Below, piece after piece: positions 1 to 8,274 of a DNA stretch of 64,000 nucleotides. Each line of letters opens with the position of its first letter. Position 1 is the first letter of the stretch. Below the pieces are notes generated by a model. That model did no database searches. It had not been told where the DNA came from and saw only the letters and a program-made list of their open reading frames with translations. This stretch comes from Chryseobacterium taklimakanense (GTDB taxonomy: Bacteria; Bacteroidota; Bacteroidia; Flavobacteriales; Weeksellaceae): assembly GCF_900187185.1 (NCBI RefSeq), contig NZ_LT906465.1, positions 310,001-374,000 of the forward strand, given 5' to 3'. The translations under genes were made by a program, and so were the position numbers.

Positions 1-2202
1 CAGGATGAAATGAAGCTGGGCGGAATCCGCGTAAATCCGGTGACGAATATTTCAAGCACAGTAAGTTATGTGAACAACCTGAAGATCAGAAAAATAAATG
101 AGAAGAATGAAGTTCAGGTAAAAGGATTGCCGGCAAACGCAAAAATCACCAATATCGGACTTTCTCCCAATGAGAAAAAACTTGCGTTTACCCATACCAC
201 TTCAAAAGGTGTAGAACTGTGGACTGTAGATTTAGCAACTGCTACCGCAAAAAAAATAACGCAGGACAATCTGAACGCCAATCTCGGATCACCCTATGTT
301 TGGTACAGGGATTCACAAAATCTGCTGGTGAAAGTTCTGCCTTCCAACCGTCCAAAACTGATTGATTCCGCAAAAGATTTACCAACCGGACCGATTGTTT
401 CTACCGCTGACGGTAAGGTTTCACAAAACAGAACCTATCAGGACTTACTGAAAAATCCGCAGGATGAAGCCAATTTTGAAACCCTCACCAAAGCAGAACT
501 TTACAAAGTTTCCCTGAACGGAACCCAAACAAAGCTGAAAGATGCAGACATCTATGCCGGAGTGAGCTTCTCGCCAGACGGTAATTACGTGATGCTTACG
601 ACGATTAAAAAACCGTTTTCCTACATCGTACCGTTAAGCAGATTCCCAATGGTTTCTGAGGTTTACGACAGTAATATGAATCTGGTGAAACCGGTAAACG
701 ATGTACCATTGAATGAAATAATGCCTAAAGGTTTCTCATCCGTAAGATTAGGAAAAAGAAGTATGACCTGGAGAGATGATAAACCTGCCACTTTGGTTTA
801 TGCGGAAGCTTTGGATGGGGGAGATCAGTATAAAAATGCAGAATATCGGGATGAAATTTTCACCTGGGATGCGCCTTTCAATAATGCACCACAGTCTTTT
901 TTCAAAACCAAACAGAGATTCGCCGGTACAGAATGGTCCAATTCTAATTACGCAGTGGTGTCGGAAAGTTGGTATGACACGAGAAATACAAAATCTTTTT
1001 TAATTGATTTGAATAACGGCACCTCAAAAGTGCTGGAGGACCGCAATTATCAGGATGTTTACAGCGATCCGGGAAGTTTTAACCGTACAAGAAACCAATA
1101 CGGCAGAAATGTGATCGATGTAAAAAACGGAAAAGCGTATCTGATTGGTGAAGGTTATACCAAAGACGGACAGAAACCTTTCATTGATGAGCAGGATCTG
1201 AAAACTTTAACAAAAAAACGTCTTTACACCTCAAATCTAAAGGGTGCTAAAGAAAACATCATTGATATTTTAGATGTAAATAAAGGGGACATTTTGGTTA
1301 GCCAGCAGTCAGCAAACCAGTATCCAAACACATTTAAACGAAATATAAAGACCGGAAAAGCTACCCCGGTAACCAACTTCAGCAATCCGTTTGCAAGTTT
1401 GGGGAATGTGTACAAAGAGGTTATCAAGTACAAAAGAAACGATGGAGTAGAGCTCACGGGAACTCTATATCTGCCTGCAAACTACGACAGAAAGGCTAAA
1501 AAAGAGAAATTACCGTTGCTGATCTGGGCGTATCCTGCGGAATATAAAGACAAAAACACCGCCGGAATGACTACTCATAATCCCAATGATTTTACCTTCC
1601 CAAGTTATGGATCATTCATTTATTGGGTCACGAAAGGTTATGCTGTGCTTGATGATGCGGCTTTCCCGATCATTGGTGAGGGTAAGACAGAGCCGAACGA
1701 TTCCTTTGTTCCACAGTTGATTGCCAACGGAAGAGCAGCCATAGATGCGGTAGATAAACTTGGCTACATCGACAGAAACCGGGTTGCAGTTGGCGGCCAC
1801 TCTTACGGAGCGTTTATGACGGCCAATTTATTGACTCACGGAAATGATTTTGCCTGCGGAATTGCACGAAGTGGGGCTTACAACAGGACTTTGACGCCGT
1901 TCGGATTCCAGAGTGAGCAGAGAAATTATTGGGATGTGCCGGAAGTTTACAACACGATGTCGCCATTTATGAATGCCAATAAAATGAAAAAACCTTTGCT
2001 GTTGATTCACGGTGATGCCGATAATAATCCCGGTACATTTACCTTACAGACCGAGCGTTATTTCCAAGCGCTGAAAAACCTTGGCGCTCCGGTAAGAATG
2101 GTACTGCTGCCGAAAGAATCTCACGGTTATGCCGCTAAAGAAAGCATTTTGCACACGCTTTGGGAACAGGAACAGTTCCTTGACAAGTGCCTTAAAAAAT
2201 AA
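1..2202 (+). CDS. S9-family serine peptidase (prolyl oligopeptidase-like), 5' end outside the window
   Basis: The reading frame is open from base 1, so the true start lies to the left; the first ATG at 10 is internal. The N-terminal two thirds is a beta-propeller-like region with WD40/PD40-type repeats (for example the SPNEKKLAF and SPDGNYVML stretches). The C-terminal alpha/beta-hydrolase domain carries the nucleophile elbow GGHSYGAF (Ser about residue 598 counted from base 10), the acid in GDADNNPG (about 671) and the histidine in ESHGYAA (about 705). The family cleaves oligopeptides, usually in the periplasm. The architecture resembles the glutamyl-endopeptidase-like S9 branch; exact specificity is not readable. 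A signal peptide, if any, is beyond the left edge. A terminator follows directly. Confidence 0.9.
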   Translation, partial: QDEMKLGGIRVNPVTNISSTVSYVNNLKIRKINEKNEVQVKGLPANAKITNIGLSPNEKKLAFTHTTSKGVELWTVDLATATAKKITQDNLNANLGSPYVWYRDSQNLLVKVLPSNRPKLIDSAKDLPTGPIVSTADGKVSQNRTYQDLLKNPQDEANFETLTKAELYKVSLNGTQTKLKDADIYAGVSFSPDGNYVMLTTIKKPFSYIVPLSRFPMVSEVYDSNMNLVKPVNDVPLNEIMPKGFSSVRLGKRSMTWRDDKPATLVYAEALDGGDQYKNAEYRDEIFTWDAPFNNAPQSFFKTKQRFAGTEWSNSNYAVVSESWYDTRNTKSFLIDLNNGTSKVLEDRNYQDVYSDPGSFNRTRNQYGRNVIDVKNGKAYLIGEGYTKDGQKPFIDEQDLKTLTKKRLYTSNLKGAKENIIDILDVNKGDILVSQQSANQYPNTFKRNIKTGKATPVTNFSNPFASLGNVYKEVIKYKRNDGVELTGTLYLPANYDRKAKKEKLPLLIWAYPAEYKDKNTAGMTTHNPNDFTFPSYGSFIYWVTKGYAVLDDAAFPIIGEGKTEPNDSFVPQLIANGRAAIDAVDKLGYIDRNRVAVGGHSYGAFMTANLLTHGNDFACGIARSGAYNRTLTPFGFQSEQRNYWDVPEVYNTMSPFMNANKMKKPLLLIHGDADNNPGTFTLQTERYFQALKNLGAPVRMVLLPKESHGYAAKESILHTLWEQEQFLDKCLKK

Positions 2203-2213
2203 TTAAATCAAAG

Positions 2214-2242
2214 AAAGCTTCCTTGTTTCGGGAAGCTTTTTT
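2214..2242 (+). terminator. Rho-independent terminator of the S9 peptidase gene
   Basis: Stem AAAGCTTCC / GGAAGCTTT with a short loop, followed by a run of T, 11 bases after the stop codon. Confidence 0.85.
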
Positions 2243-2278
2243 AATAAACCTTTAACTCAAAATAAAGCATTTTTCTTT

Positions 2279-2286
2279 TAATTTTG
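2279..2286 (+). promoter_or_regulatory. Bacteroidota -7 promoter box
   Basis: TAATTTTG matches the Bacteroidota sigma-A consensus TAnnTTTG exactly and lies 20 bases before the ATG of the TPR gene, between it and the upstream terminator. The -33 element is not clear. Confidence 0.6.
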
Positions 2287-2306
2287 ACACAAATAAAACC
2301 ATTGTG

Positions 2307-2804
2307 ATGAACGAACACTATTTAGACACAGAATTTCAAAGGGCTGATGAACTGATTGCAAAGGATTTGATAGAAGAAAGCAAATCTGTTTTGAACAGCA
2401 TTCTTGAGGAAGATCCGAACTATGGTAAAGCTCATAACCATCTGGGATGGATTGCAAAAGTAAAGGAAAATGATCCTGTCACGGCAGAAAACCATTATAA
2501 ACATGCACTGGCGAGCGTTCCGGATTATGGTGCTACATATCTCAATTACGCCTATCTTTTATCTGAGCAAAAAAGATATTATGACCTCGAGCAAATCCTT
2601 CAGAAAGCGGAAAACGTTGCAGACGTGAGCAAAAACAGCCTCGCGCGCGAATGGGCATATATGTATGAAGACACCAAACAGTACGAAAAAGCGATTGAAA
2701 AATATAAGGAATATGCGCTGACACTTTACGACAGTCCATTGCTGGAGAAAGCCAAAGAAGCCATTTTGAGGTGCCGGCAAAAACTGGAGATCCTCAATCT
2801 ATAA
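2307..2804 (+). CDS. Small tetratricopeptide-repeat protein
   Basis: A 165-residue soluble protein made almost entirely of TPR-like helical pairs (an AHNHLGWIAK stretch near residue 50, ATYLNYAYLL near 80, a further pair near 125-150). TPR arrays mediate protein-protein contacts; no enzyme motif is visible, so the partner is unknown. An in-frame GTG lies one codon upstream (2304), but ATG at 2307 is the better start and suits the TAATTTTG promoter. No signal peptide, so probably cytoplasmic. It is a single-gene unit between two terminators. Confidence 0.8.
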   Translation: MNEHYLDTEFQRADELIAKDLIEESKSVLNSILEEDPNYGKAHNHLGWIAKVKENDPVTAENHYKHALASVPDYGATYLNYAYLLSEQKRYYDLEQILQKAENVADVSKNSLAREWAYMYEDTKQYEKAIEKYKEYALTLYDSPLLEKAKEAILRCRQKLEILNL

Positions 2805-2872
2805 AGTTTTCGATATCAGACTTCTGGAGAGAAACCATATTGAGAAACCTGTACGTAAACAAATTTTATAGG

Positions 2873-2902
2873 GGATTGTCAGCGATTAGGCAATCCTTTA
2901 TT
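2873..2902 (+). terminator. Probable terminator after the TPR gene
   Basis: Stem GGATTG / CAATCC with a 12-base loop followed by TTTATTAAATT, about 70 bases after the stop. Confidence 0.55.
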
Positions 2903-2964
2903 AAATTAAAACTTTTAATGGCCGCAGAAATATCCTATTTAACATAATATAAATTATAGGATTT

Positions 2965-3303
2965 TTATTTGATTTTGCTCAGCCGGGCGTTAAAGCCGGT
3001 CTTTTTATGCTTCAGATAGATCGTTTGGGCATTTTCTCCGACGATATCAAAATCCTGACTGTTGATGCTGAAGGTTTTTGTTACCGGATTGTATGACCAT
3101 TTGAAATTAACAAAATCTGTATCGGCTTCGTCTGCAATTCCGTTGCTATAAAATTTAAGCTGCATCGTTTTCTCCTTGTTGTTGTTTGAAGCATCTTTAA
3201 TAGCATACAGCCAGACCGAGTCCGGATCTGTGAGCTTGCTTTCAAATTTGCCCTGGCAACCGGTGAGAAAAAATAAAATTATAAACGCAGCCTTGATTTT
3301 CAT
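2965..3303 (-). CDS. Small hypothetical lipoprotein
   Basis: 112 residues starting with a lipoprotein signal: basic start, hydrophobic stretch AAFIILFFL and lipobox LTGC with the cysteine at residue 16. The mature part has alternating hydrophobic and polar residues typical of a small beta-rich periplasmic domain (DSVWLYAIKD, LKFYSNGIAD, FKWSYNPVTK, TIYLKHKK). This resembles the small beta-sandwich or lipocalin-like lipoproteins common in Flavobacteria. No named family is recognised and the function is unknown. It stands alone on the minus strand, downstream of the etfA terminator. Confidence 0.75.
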   Translation of the reverse strand: MKIKAAFIILFFLTGCQGKFESKLTDPDSVWLYAIKDASNNNKEKTMQLKFYSNGIADEADTDFVNFKWSYNPVTKTFSINSQDFDIVGENAQTIYLKHKKTGFNARLSKIK

Positions 3304-3368
3304 AAAGGCTAAATTATAGTTTTTAAGTTAATAATATATTTAAAGAACCGGGAAAATAATAAATAAAA

Positions 3369-3393
3369 AATCCGGAACAGCTGCTCCGGATTT
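3369..3393 (-). terminator. Terminator of etfBA
   Basis: Stem AATCCGGA / TCCGGATT around an 8-9 base loop. Read on the minus strand it is followed by TTTTTATTTATT, about 20 bases after the etfA stop codon. Confidence 0.85.
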
Positions 3394-3412
3394 CAATGAT
3401 AATTATATTATG

Positions 3413-4360
3413 TTAACCTTTAAAAGCCTTGATCTTTTCATTCAAAGCCGGCACAATCTGCAGCGCATCGCCCACAACACCGTAATCTGCTGATTTGAAG
3501 AAAGGTGCTTCCGGATCACTGTTGATCACCACAATTGTTTTAGAGGAATTTACCCCCGCCAAATGCTGAATTGCACCGGAAATACCAACGGCGATATAAA
3601 GATTTGGTGCAATTGCTTTACCGGTCTGTCCTACGTGTTCGGTGTGCGGTCTCCAGCCGATGTCTGAAACCGGTTTTGAACATGCTGTGGCTGCACCTAA
3701 AGTGTTTGCTAAATCTTCGATAACTCCCCAGTTTTCAGGGCCCTTCATTCCACGGCCTGCAGATACTACGATTTCTGCCTCCTTAAGGTCAAGTTTTCCA
3801 GACGACTGCTCGTGTGAAAGCACCTTAGTATCTTCATTAGCTACTGCCAGATCCTTCACTTCTTCAGAACCGGAAACAGGGTTTTCCTTTACTCCGAAAG
3901 CGTTCTGAGAAACCGTTACGATGACGCCCTCTCCTTCCGCTTTTGCATGCATAAAGCCTTTTCCTGAGAAAGCTCTTCTTTTAACCTGAAACGGCGAAAG
4001 GCTTTCCGGTGCTGCGATCACGTTGGTGATCAGCGAATAATTTTTCTGCACAGCCAGCATCGGCGCCACCGAAGAAGCGTCTGTAGTGTGCGGAAATACG
4101 ATGATATCAGCATTTGCCACTTCGTTCACTGCCTGCGCATAAGCTTTGGCACTGAAGTTCTTAAGGCCTTCATCTTTTACATTGATGACGTTTGTAGCGC
4201 CATATTTGTAAAGTAAATCTGGAGAATCTGTCGGGTTGATGGAAACTGCAGTCACAGTGTCACCCTTTTGGTCTGCGATTGCTTTAGCATAAGAAACCGC
4301 CTCGAAAGCCGCTTTCTTATAGACTCCGTTTATATTTTCTGCGTATACGAATACTGCCAT
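3413..4360 (-). CDS. etfA: Electron transfer flavoprotein, alpha subunit
   Basis: 315 residues, the normal length for EtfA. The C-terminal half has the FAD-binding EtfA signature: SAGRGMKGPENW near residue 200, GWRPHTEHVGQTGKAIAPNLY near 240, GISGAIQHLAGV and INSDPEAPFF near 265-290. With EtfB it forms the FAD/AMP heterodimer that takes electrons from acyl-CoA dehydrogenases and passes them to the quinone pool. It lies 75 bases after etfB in the same operon and ends at a strong terminator. The acyl-CoA dehydrogenase it probably serves is at 21420-23210 and shares the operator type found upstream of etfB. Confidence 0.97.
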   Translation of the reverse strand: MAVFVYAENINGVYKKAAFEAVSYAKAIADQKGDTVTAVSINPTDSPDLLYKYGATNVINVKDEGLKNFSAKAYAQAVNEVANADIIVFPHTTDASSVAPMLAVQKNYSLITNVIAAPESLSPFQVKRRAFSGKGFMHAKAEGEGVIVTVSQNAFGVKENPVSGSEEVKDLAVANEDTKVLSHEQSSGKLDLKEAEIVVSAGRGMKGPENWGVIEDLANTLGAATACSKPVSDIGWRPHTEHVGQTGKAIAPNLYIAVGISGAIQHLAGVNSSKTIVVINSDPEAPFFKSADYGVVGDALQIVPALNEKIKAFKG

Positions 4361-4435
4361 TTTAATTTTTGTTTAAAGTTGAATTTTGTTTAAAGTTTAA
4401 AGATTTCTTCAAGCTTTTGACGGATGTCTGTTAGC

Positions 4436-5182
4436 TTAGATCACTTTTGCTTCTTCGTGAAGTAATCTTACCAGCTCATCCAGATTGTCTGCAGAAACCA
4501 TTTTCACAGCTGCTCTTGGCGGAACAGCGTCGAAAGAAACGCTCTGAACTTTCACTTCAGATGATGTAGGCTCTACCACGTTTAACGGTTTTGTTCTCGC
4601 TGTCATGATCCCTCTCATATTTGGGATGATCAGTTCTTTTTCATCCACCAAACCTTTCTGTCCGGCGATTACAGCAGGTAATTTTACAGAAATAGTTTCT
4701 TTGCCTCCTTCGATTTCTCTTACGGCGGTAGCCTCGCTTCCATTAATTTCCAGACCTACTGAAGCGTTCACGAAAGGCTGGTTCAGCAATTGTGCCACCA
4801 TTCCCGGCACTGCACCACCATTGTAATCGATCGATTCTTTACCGCAAAGGATCAAATCATAACCCCCATTTTGTGCTACAGCAGCGATTTCTTTAGCTGT
4901 AGAGAACGAGTCTTTTGGTTCAACGTTTACACGCACCGCATCGTTTGCGCCCATTGCAAGTGCCTTTCTGATCACGGCTTCATTTTCAGCGCCGCCAACA
5001 TTCAAAACTGTTACCGTTGCCCCCTGTGAAGCCTGCAGGTTAACCGCTTTAGTCAAAGCAAATTCATCCAATGGATTGATCACCCACTGGATTCCGTTTT
5101 TATCAAACGCAGATTTGTCTGCCGTAAAGTTGATTTTAGAAGTAGTATCGGGAACACTACTGATACAAACTAATATTTTCAT
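4436..5182 (-). CDS. etfB: Electron transfer flavoprotein, beta subunit
   Basis: 248 residues, full length. It starts MKILVCISSVPDT as is usual for EtfB and contains the adenine-nucleotide-binding region (DLILCGKESIDYNGGAVPGMVAQLL near residue 110) and the conserved basic recognition segment (MRGIMTARTKPL near residue 190). It is the first gene of etfBA. About 50 bases upstream is the palindrome TATTATGCATGCATAGTA (5232-5249), nearly identical to the operators before marR, so transcription is probably repressed by the MarR protein encoded at 16504. Confidence 0.97.
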   Translation of the reverse strand: MKILVCISSVPDTTSKINFTADKSAFDKNGIQWVINPLDEFALTKAVNLQASQGATVTVLNVGGAENEAVIRKALAMGANDAVRVNVEPKDSFSTAKEIAAVAQNGGYDLILCGKESIDYNGGAVPGMVAQLLNQPFVNASVGLEINGSEATAVREIEGGKETISVKLPAVIAGQKGLVDEKELIIPNMRGIMTARTKPLNVVEPTSSEVKVQSVSFDAVPPRAAVKMVSADNLDELVRLLHEEAKVI

Positions 5183-5231
5183 ATCTATAATTAATTATTT
5201 CTTTAAGTCTCGCTAAAATAAGAAAAAAAAG

Positions 5232-5249
5232 TATTATGCATGCATAGTA
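5232..5249. promoter_or_regulatory. Predicted MarR-type operator before etfBA
   Basis: TATTATGCATGCATAGTA is an 18-base palindrome with one mismatched pair. It matches the perfect palindrome at 16449-16466 in all but one base. It lies upstream of a possible -7 box (TATTTTAG on the minus strand, 5213-5220) for etfB. Confidence 0.7.
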
Positions 5250-5290
5250 TATTAAATAATTATTATTCAATGCATTAGGTTGAAAACAGC

Positions 5291-5998
5291 TTATTTAATG
5301 TCGGGCCTTGTCGCACGAAACTCTATTTTGCTTGGTAAAACCCTCGGGTTCATCCTTAAAATGTCCAGAACCAGGTTGCCCATATCTTCCGGCTGAATTT
5401 TCCAGGCATCTTTTTCGGACGGCACATTTCCGTTGAAATTCGTGGCCACTGAACCCGGCATGATGGTGCAGACTTTAATATTATATTTTCTAAGGTCAAT
5501 CATTGCGGCCTGTGTAAAACCTACGACGCCAAATTTGGTGGCATTGTAACCCGAACCTCTTTCAAAGAAATTGGCTCCGGCCAAACTTGAAATCGTGATA
5601 TAATAACCTTCAGATTTTTTAAGCTCATCCACTGAAGCTTTCAGTGTATAGAAAACACCTGTAAGATTGGTGTCGATCATGTCATTCCATTCCTCTGCCG
5701 ACAGTTCATCGACGGGTTTGAAAATTCCGAGTCCGGCATTGGCGATAACGCCGTCTAATTTTCCGAATTTATCAATGATTTGCTTAACCGCATTTTCCTC
5801 GTCATTATAATTTTTAACATTGGAAACAACGCCCAAAACATTAGGTGATATTTCAGAAAGCTGGCTTTCTGCTCTCTTGACATCCTCATCCTTTCTACCG
5901 CTGATGGCCACAAAATAACCGTTTTTAAGTAGAATTTCGGCAATACCAAAACCAATTCCCTTGGTACCCCCGGTGATATAAATAACTTTATTTTCCAT
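5291..5998 (-). CDS. Short-chain dehydrogenase/reductase (SDR)
   Basis: 235 residues with classical SDR marks: cofactor loop GGTKGIGFGIA near residue 10, IANAGLG near 85, the catalytic serine in TISSLAG near 136 and YNATK (Tyr/Lys) near 150. The arginine after the third beta strand region (SGRKDED) suggests NADP(H) preference, but this is an inference. The substrate cannot be told. A terminator separates it from the dipeptidase gene upstream, so it is probably transcribed alone. Confidence 0.9.
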   Translation of the reverse strand: MENKVIYITGGTKGIGFGIAEILLKNGYFVAISGRKDEDVKRAESQLSEISPNVLGVVSNVKNYNDEENAVKQIIDKFGKLDGVIANAGLGIFKPVDELSAEEWNDMIDTNLTGVFYTLKASVDELKKSEGYYITISSLAGANFFERGSGYNATKFGVVGFTQAAMIDLRKYNIKVCTIMPGSVATNFNGNVPSEKDAWKIQPEDMGNLVLDILRMNPRVLPSKIEFRATRPDIK

Positions 5999-6012
5999 TT
6001 TTTAAAAATACA

Positions 6013-6039
6013 AAAAACGCCCCTTTGCAGAAGCGTTTT
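6013..6039 (-). terminator. Terminator of the M20 dipeptidase gene
   Basis: Stem AAAACGC / GCGTTTT with about 12 bases between the arms, followed on the minus strand by further T residues; just after the dipeptidase stop. Confidence 0.7.
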
Positions 6040-6058
6040 GTATGGTTTTAATATATTT

Positions 6059-7441
6059 TTAACCTTTAGCGTAATTCTCAAAAAAAAGCGGAATACTTTC
6101 AATGCCTTTAAAGAAATTGAAAAGTCCGTAATGTTCATTTGGCGAGTGTATCGCGTCAGAATCCAAACCAAAGCCCATCAATACTGATTTTGCGCCGAGA
6201 ACCTGCTCAAACATCGCTGTAATCGGAATACTTCCGCCGCTTCTGTACGGTAAAACTTCTTTTCCGAAAGCTGTTTCCATGGCTTTTTTTGCGGCCAGAT
6301 ATTCTTTGGTATCACTTGGCAATACATAAGGCATACCACCGTGGTGTGGCGTTACTTTAACACGAACGTTGTCCGGAGCAATCTTTTCGAAATAATTTTT
6401 GAATTTTTCGGTGATCTCATCAGGAGTTTGATAAGGTACCAGACGCATCGAAATTTTTGCAAATGCTTTTGATGGAATCACGGTTTTGGCACCTTCGCCG
6501 GTGTAGCCGCCCCAAATTCCGTTGCAGTCGAGCGTTGGGCGGATCGACGTGCGTTCCAGTGCTGTATAACCCTTCTCCCCTTCTACACCTTCGAGTCCGA
6601 TTGATTTCTTGAACTCCTCCGGGTTATCTTTCAGCTTGTTCATTTCGGCTCTTTCCTCTTCGGAAACCACCAAAACGTTGTCGTAGAATCCGTCTACAGT
6701 AATTCTGCCGTCTTCATCAATCAGTTTTGCAATCATTCTGGAAAGCACGTGAATCGGGTTCGGAACTGCACCGCCATACAAACCTGAATGCAGGTCGCGG
6801 TTCGGGCCTTCCACTTCAACTTCCACATAACTCAAACCGCGCAGGCCAGTAGTTACCGTCGGTTGCTCGCGGCTGTAGATATGCGTATCTGAAATCAGAA
6901 TGCAGTCACAAGCCAATTTTTCTGTATTGTTTTTTACAAAACCTTCCAGGCTTTTTGATCCAACCTCTTCCTCACCCTCAATAATAAATTTCACGTTGCA
7001 GGGCAACGCATTGGTTTTCATCATCGCTTCAAAGGCTTTGATGTGCATGAAGAACTGCCCTTTGTCATCAGCCGAACCTCTGGCAAAAATGGCTCCTTCC
7101 GGATGAAGTTCAGTTTTTTCAATATAAGGTTCAAAAGGCGGTTTTTTCCATAAATCCAACGGATCCGGCGGCTGCACATCGTAGTGCCCATAAACCAGAA
7201 CCGTCGGAAGGTCCGGATTGATGATTTTTTCACCATAAACAATCGGGTATCCATCAGTTTCACAAACTTCCACCTGGTCGGCACCAGAGTTTTTCAGGTG
7301 TTCTGCAACTTTCTCCGCACAATCCAAAACATCCTGATTGTAAGCGGGATCTGCACTTATTGAGGCAATCTTCAGCAATTCAAAAAGTTCATCTACATAG
7401 CGCTGTTTGTTTTCCTGAATGTAATTTAACGTATCCTGCAT
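6059..7441 (-). CDS. M20 family metallodipeptidase
   Basis: 460 residues, typical of M20 dipeptidases of the carnosinase-like branch. Metal-binding and catalytic motifs are all in place: GHYDVQPP (His and Asp), RGSADDKGQ (bridging Asp), EGEEEVGS (general base Glu and metal ligand), SDTHIYS, and the C-terminal HSPNEHY (His ligand). The dimerisation/lid domain sits between about residues 200 and 310 (RDLHSGLYGGAVPNP at its start). No signal peptide, so a cytoplasmic enzyme that cleaves dipeptides. Exact substrate range cannot be read from sequence. Confidence 0.93.
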   Translation of the reverse strand: MQDTLNYIQENKQRYVDELFELLKIASISADPAYNQDVLDCAEKVAEHLKNSGADQVEVCETDGYPIVYGEKIINPDLPTVLVYGHYDVQPPDPLDLWKKPPFEPYIEKTELHPEGAIFARGSADDKGQFFMHIKAFEAMMKTNALPCNVKFIIEGEEEVGSKSLEGFVKNNTEKLACDCILISDTHIYSREQPTVTTGLRGLSYVEVEVEGPNRDLHSGLYGGAVPNPIHVLSRMIAKLIDEDGRITVDGFYDNVLVVSEEERAEMNKLKDNPEEFKKSIGLEGVEGEKGYTALERTSIRPTLDCNGIWGGYTGEGAKTVIPSKAFAKISMRLVPYQTPDEITEKFKNYFEKIAPDNVRVKVTPHHGGMPYVLPSDTKEYLAAKKAMETAFGKEVLPYRSGGSIPITAMFEQVLGAKSVLMGFGLDSDAIHSPNEHYGLFNFFKGIESIPLFFENYAKG

Positions 7442-7528
7442 TTCTAAAAAATTTAGTCTAATTCCGTAAAATTAAAAAAAATGCCCTGCGGTTGCAAGAT
7501 ATTTCGTGTATTTAGGCTTTATTAAAAC

Positions 7529-8179
7529 TTATTTTGTGAACCTTACGGCCATTTTTCTGTCAACAGCTCTTTCAGCATCAGAAGCTGTTGCAGCTACTGT
7601 AGCAAATTTGCTCCCGTAACCTTCAGCACCCAAAACCTGGGAACCTACGCCAGCTTTGGCCAGTTCAGCTTTTATGAAATCTGCACGGCCCTGAGAAATT
7701 TTCATGTTAGTGGCCTCGTCACCGGTTTTGTCGGTATAACCCCCAACTCTGATTTTAGCATCCGGATAAGCCTTAAGAATCGCTGCAAGGTTTGCCAACT
7801 GCTCCGCAGAACCTGCCTCTAACTGATTTGTAGATCCCATTTTGAAATTTACATTGTCGAAATTGTACCAGGTATCTTTCAGTGCTGCGTCATCAGCTGC
7901 ATTTTTGTAAGCATCTGTTGAAAGATAGCTTACAAGCTTTTGCTCCAAACCGCCTTCGTAAGCTTTTAGTTTAGTCCCGTTCACATCTACTTCTACGGAT
8001 TTTTTTTCAGCACCATGCGCTGTTGCTGTGCCGGCGTGCTCACCGGCTCTTACTTCGTGGCTGTCGTATCTTTCTACGCCTTCCTCCATTTTCAAAACTC
8101 CGCTGTTTCCGCCTTTTGGAACTTTTTTACAGCTCAAAACCAAAGCTGCTGCCGCAAATCCTAAAATTACTTTTCTCAT
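7529..8179 (-). CDS. OmpA-family lipoprotein
   Basis: 216 residues from ATG at 8179; the frame reaches back to a TTG at 8200 but the ATG gives a proper lipoprotein signal, MRKVILGFAAAALVLSC. The C-terminal half is an OmpA-like peptidoglycan-binding domain (MGSTNQLEAGSAEQLANLAAIL, IRVGGYTDKTGD, SQGRADFIKAEL, GYGSKF, DRKMAVRF). Such proteins tether the outer membrane to peptidoglycan. The second element of the usual OmpA motif reads NMKISQGRA, with the arginine kept. It is a single-gene unit with a consensus promoter box about 60 bases upstream and a palindrome in the leader. Confidence 0.88.
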   Translation of the reverse strand: MRKVILGFAAAALVLSCKKVPKGGNSGVLKMEEGVERYDSHEVRAGEHAGTATAHGAEKKSVEVDVNGTKLKAYEGGLEQKLVSYLSTDAYKNAADDAALKDTWYNFDNVNFKMGSTNQLEAGSAEQLANLAAILKAYPDAKIRVGGYTDKTGDEATNMKISQGRADFIKAELAKAGVGSQVLGAEGYGSKFATVAATASDAERAVDRKMAVRFTK

Positions 8180-8206
8180 ATGTAAATTTCTATTTTTCAA
8201 AGTAAA

Positions 8207-8249
8207 AAGTGCCGTGGCACTTAAGTTTTTCTATAATGGTTCAAAATTA
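8207..8249 (-). promoter_or_regulatory. Promoter and structured leader of the OmpA-like lipoprotein gene
   Basis: On the minus strand TAATTTTG (8249-8242) is an exact TAnnTTTG box. Between it and the ATG at 8179 lies the near-palindrome AAGTGCCACGGCACTT (8222-8207) followed by T-rich sequence, which could form a small hairpin in the leader. Confidence 0.5.
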
Positions 8250-8274
8250 AGAAATATTGCAGTTTTGGCAAAAA

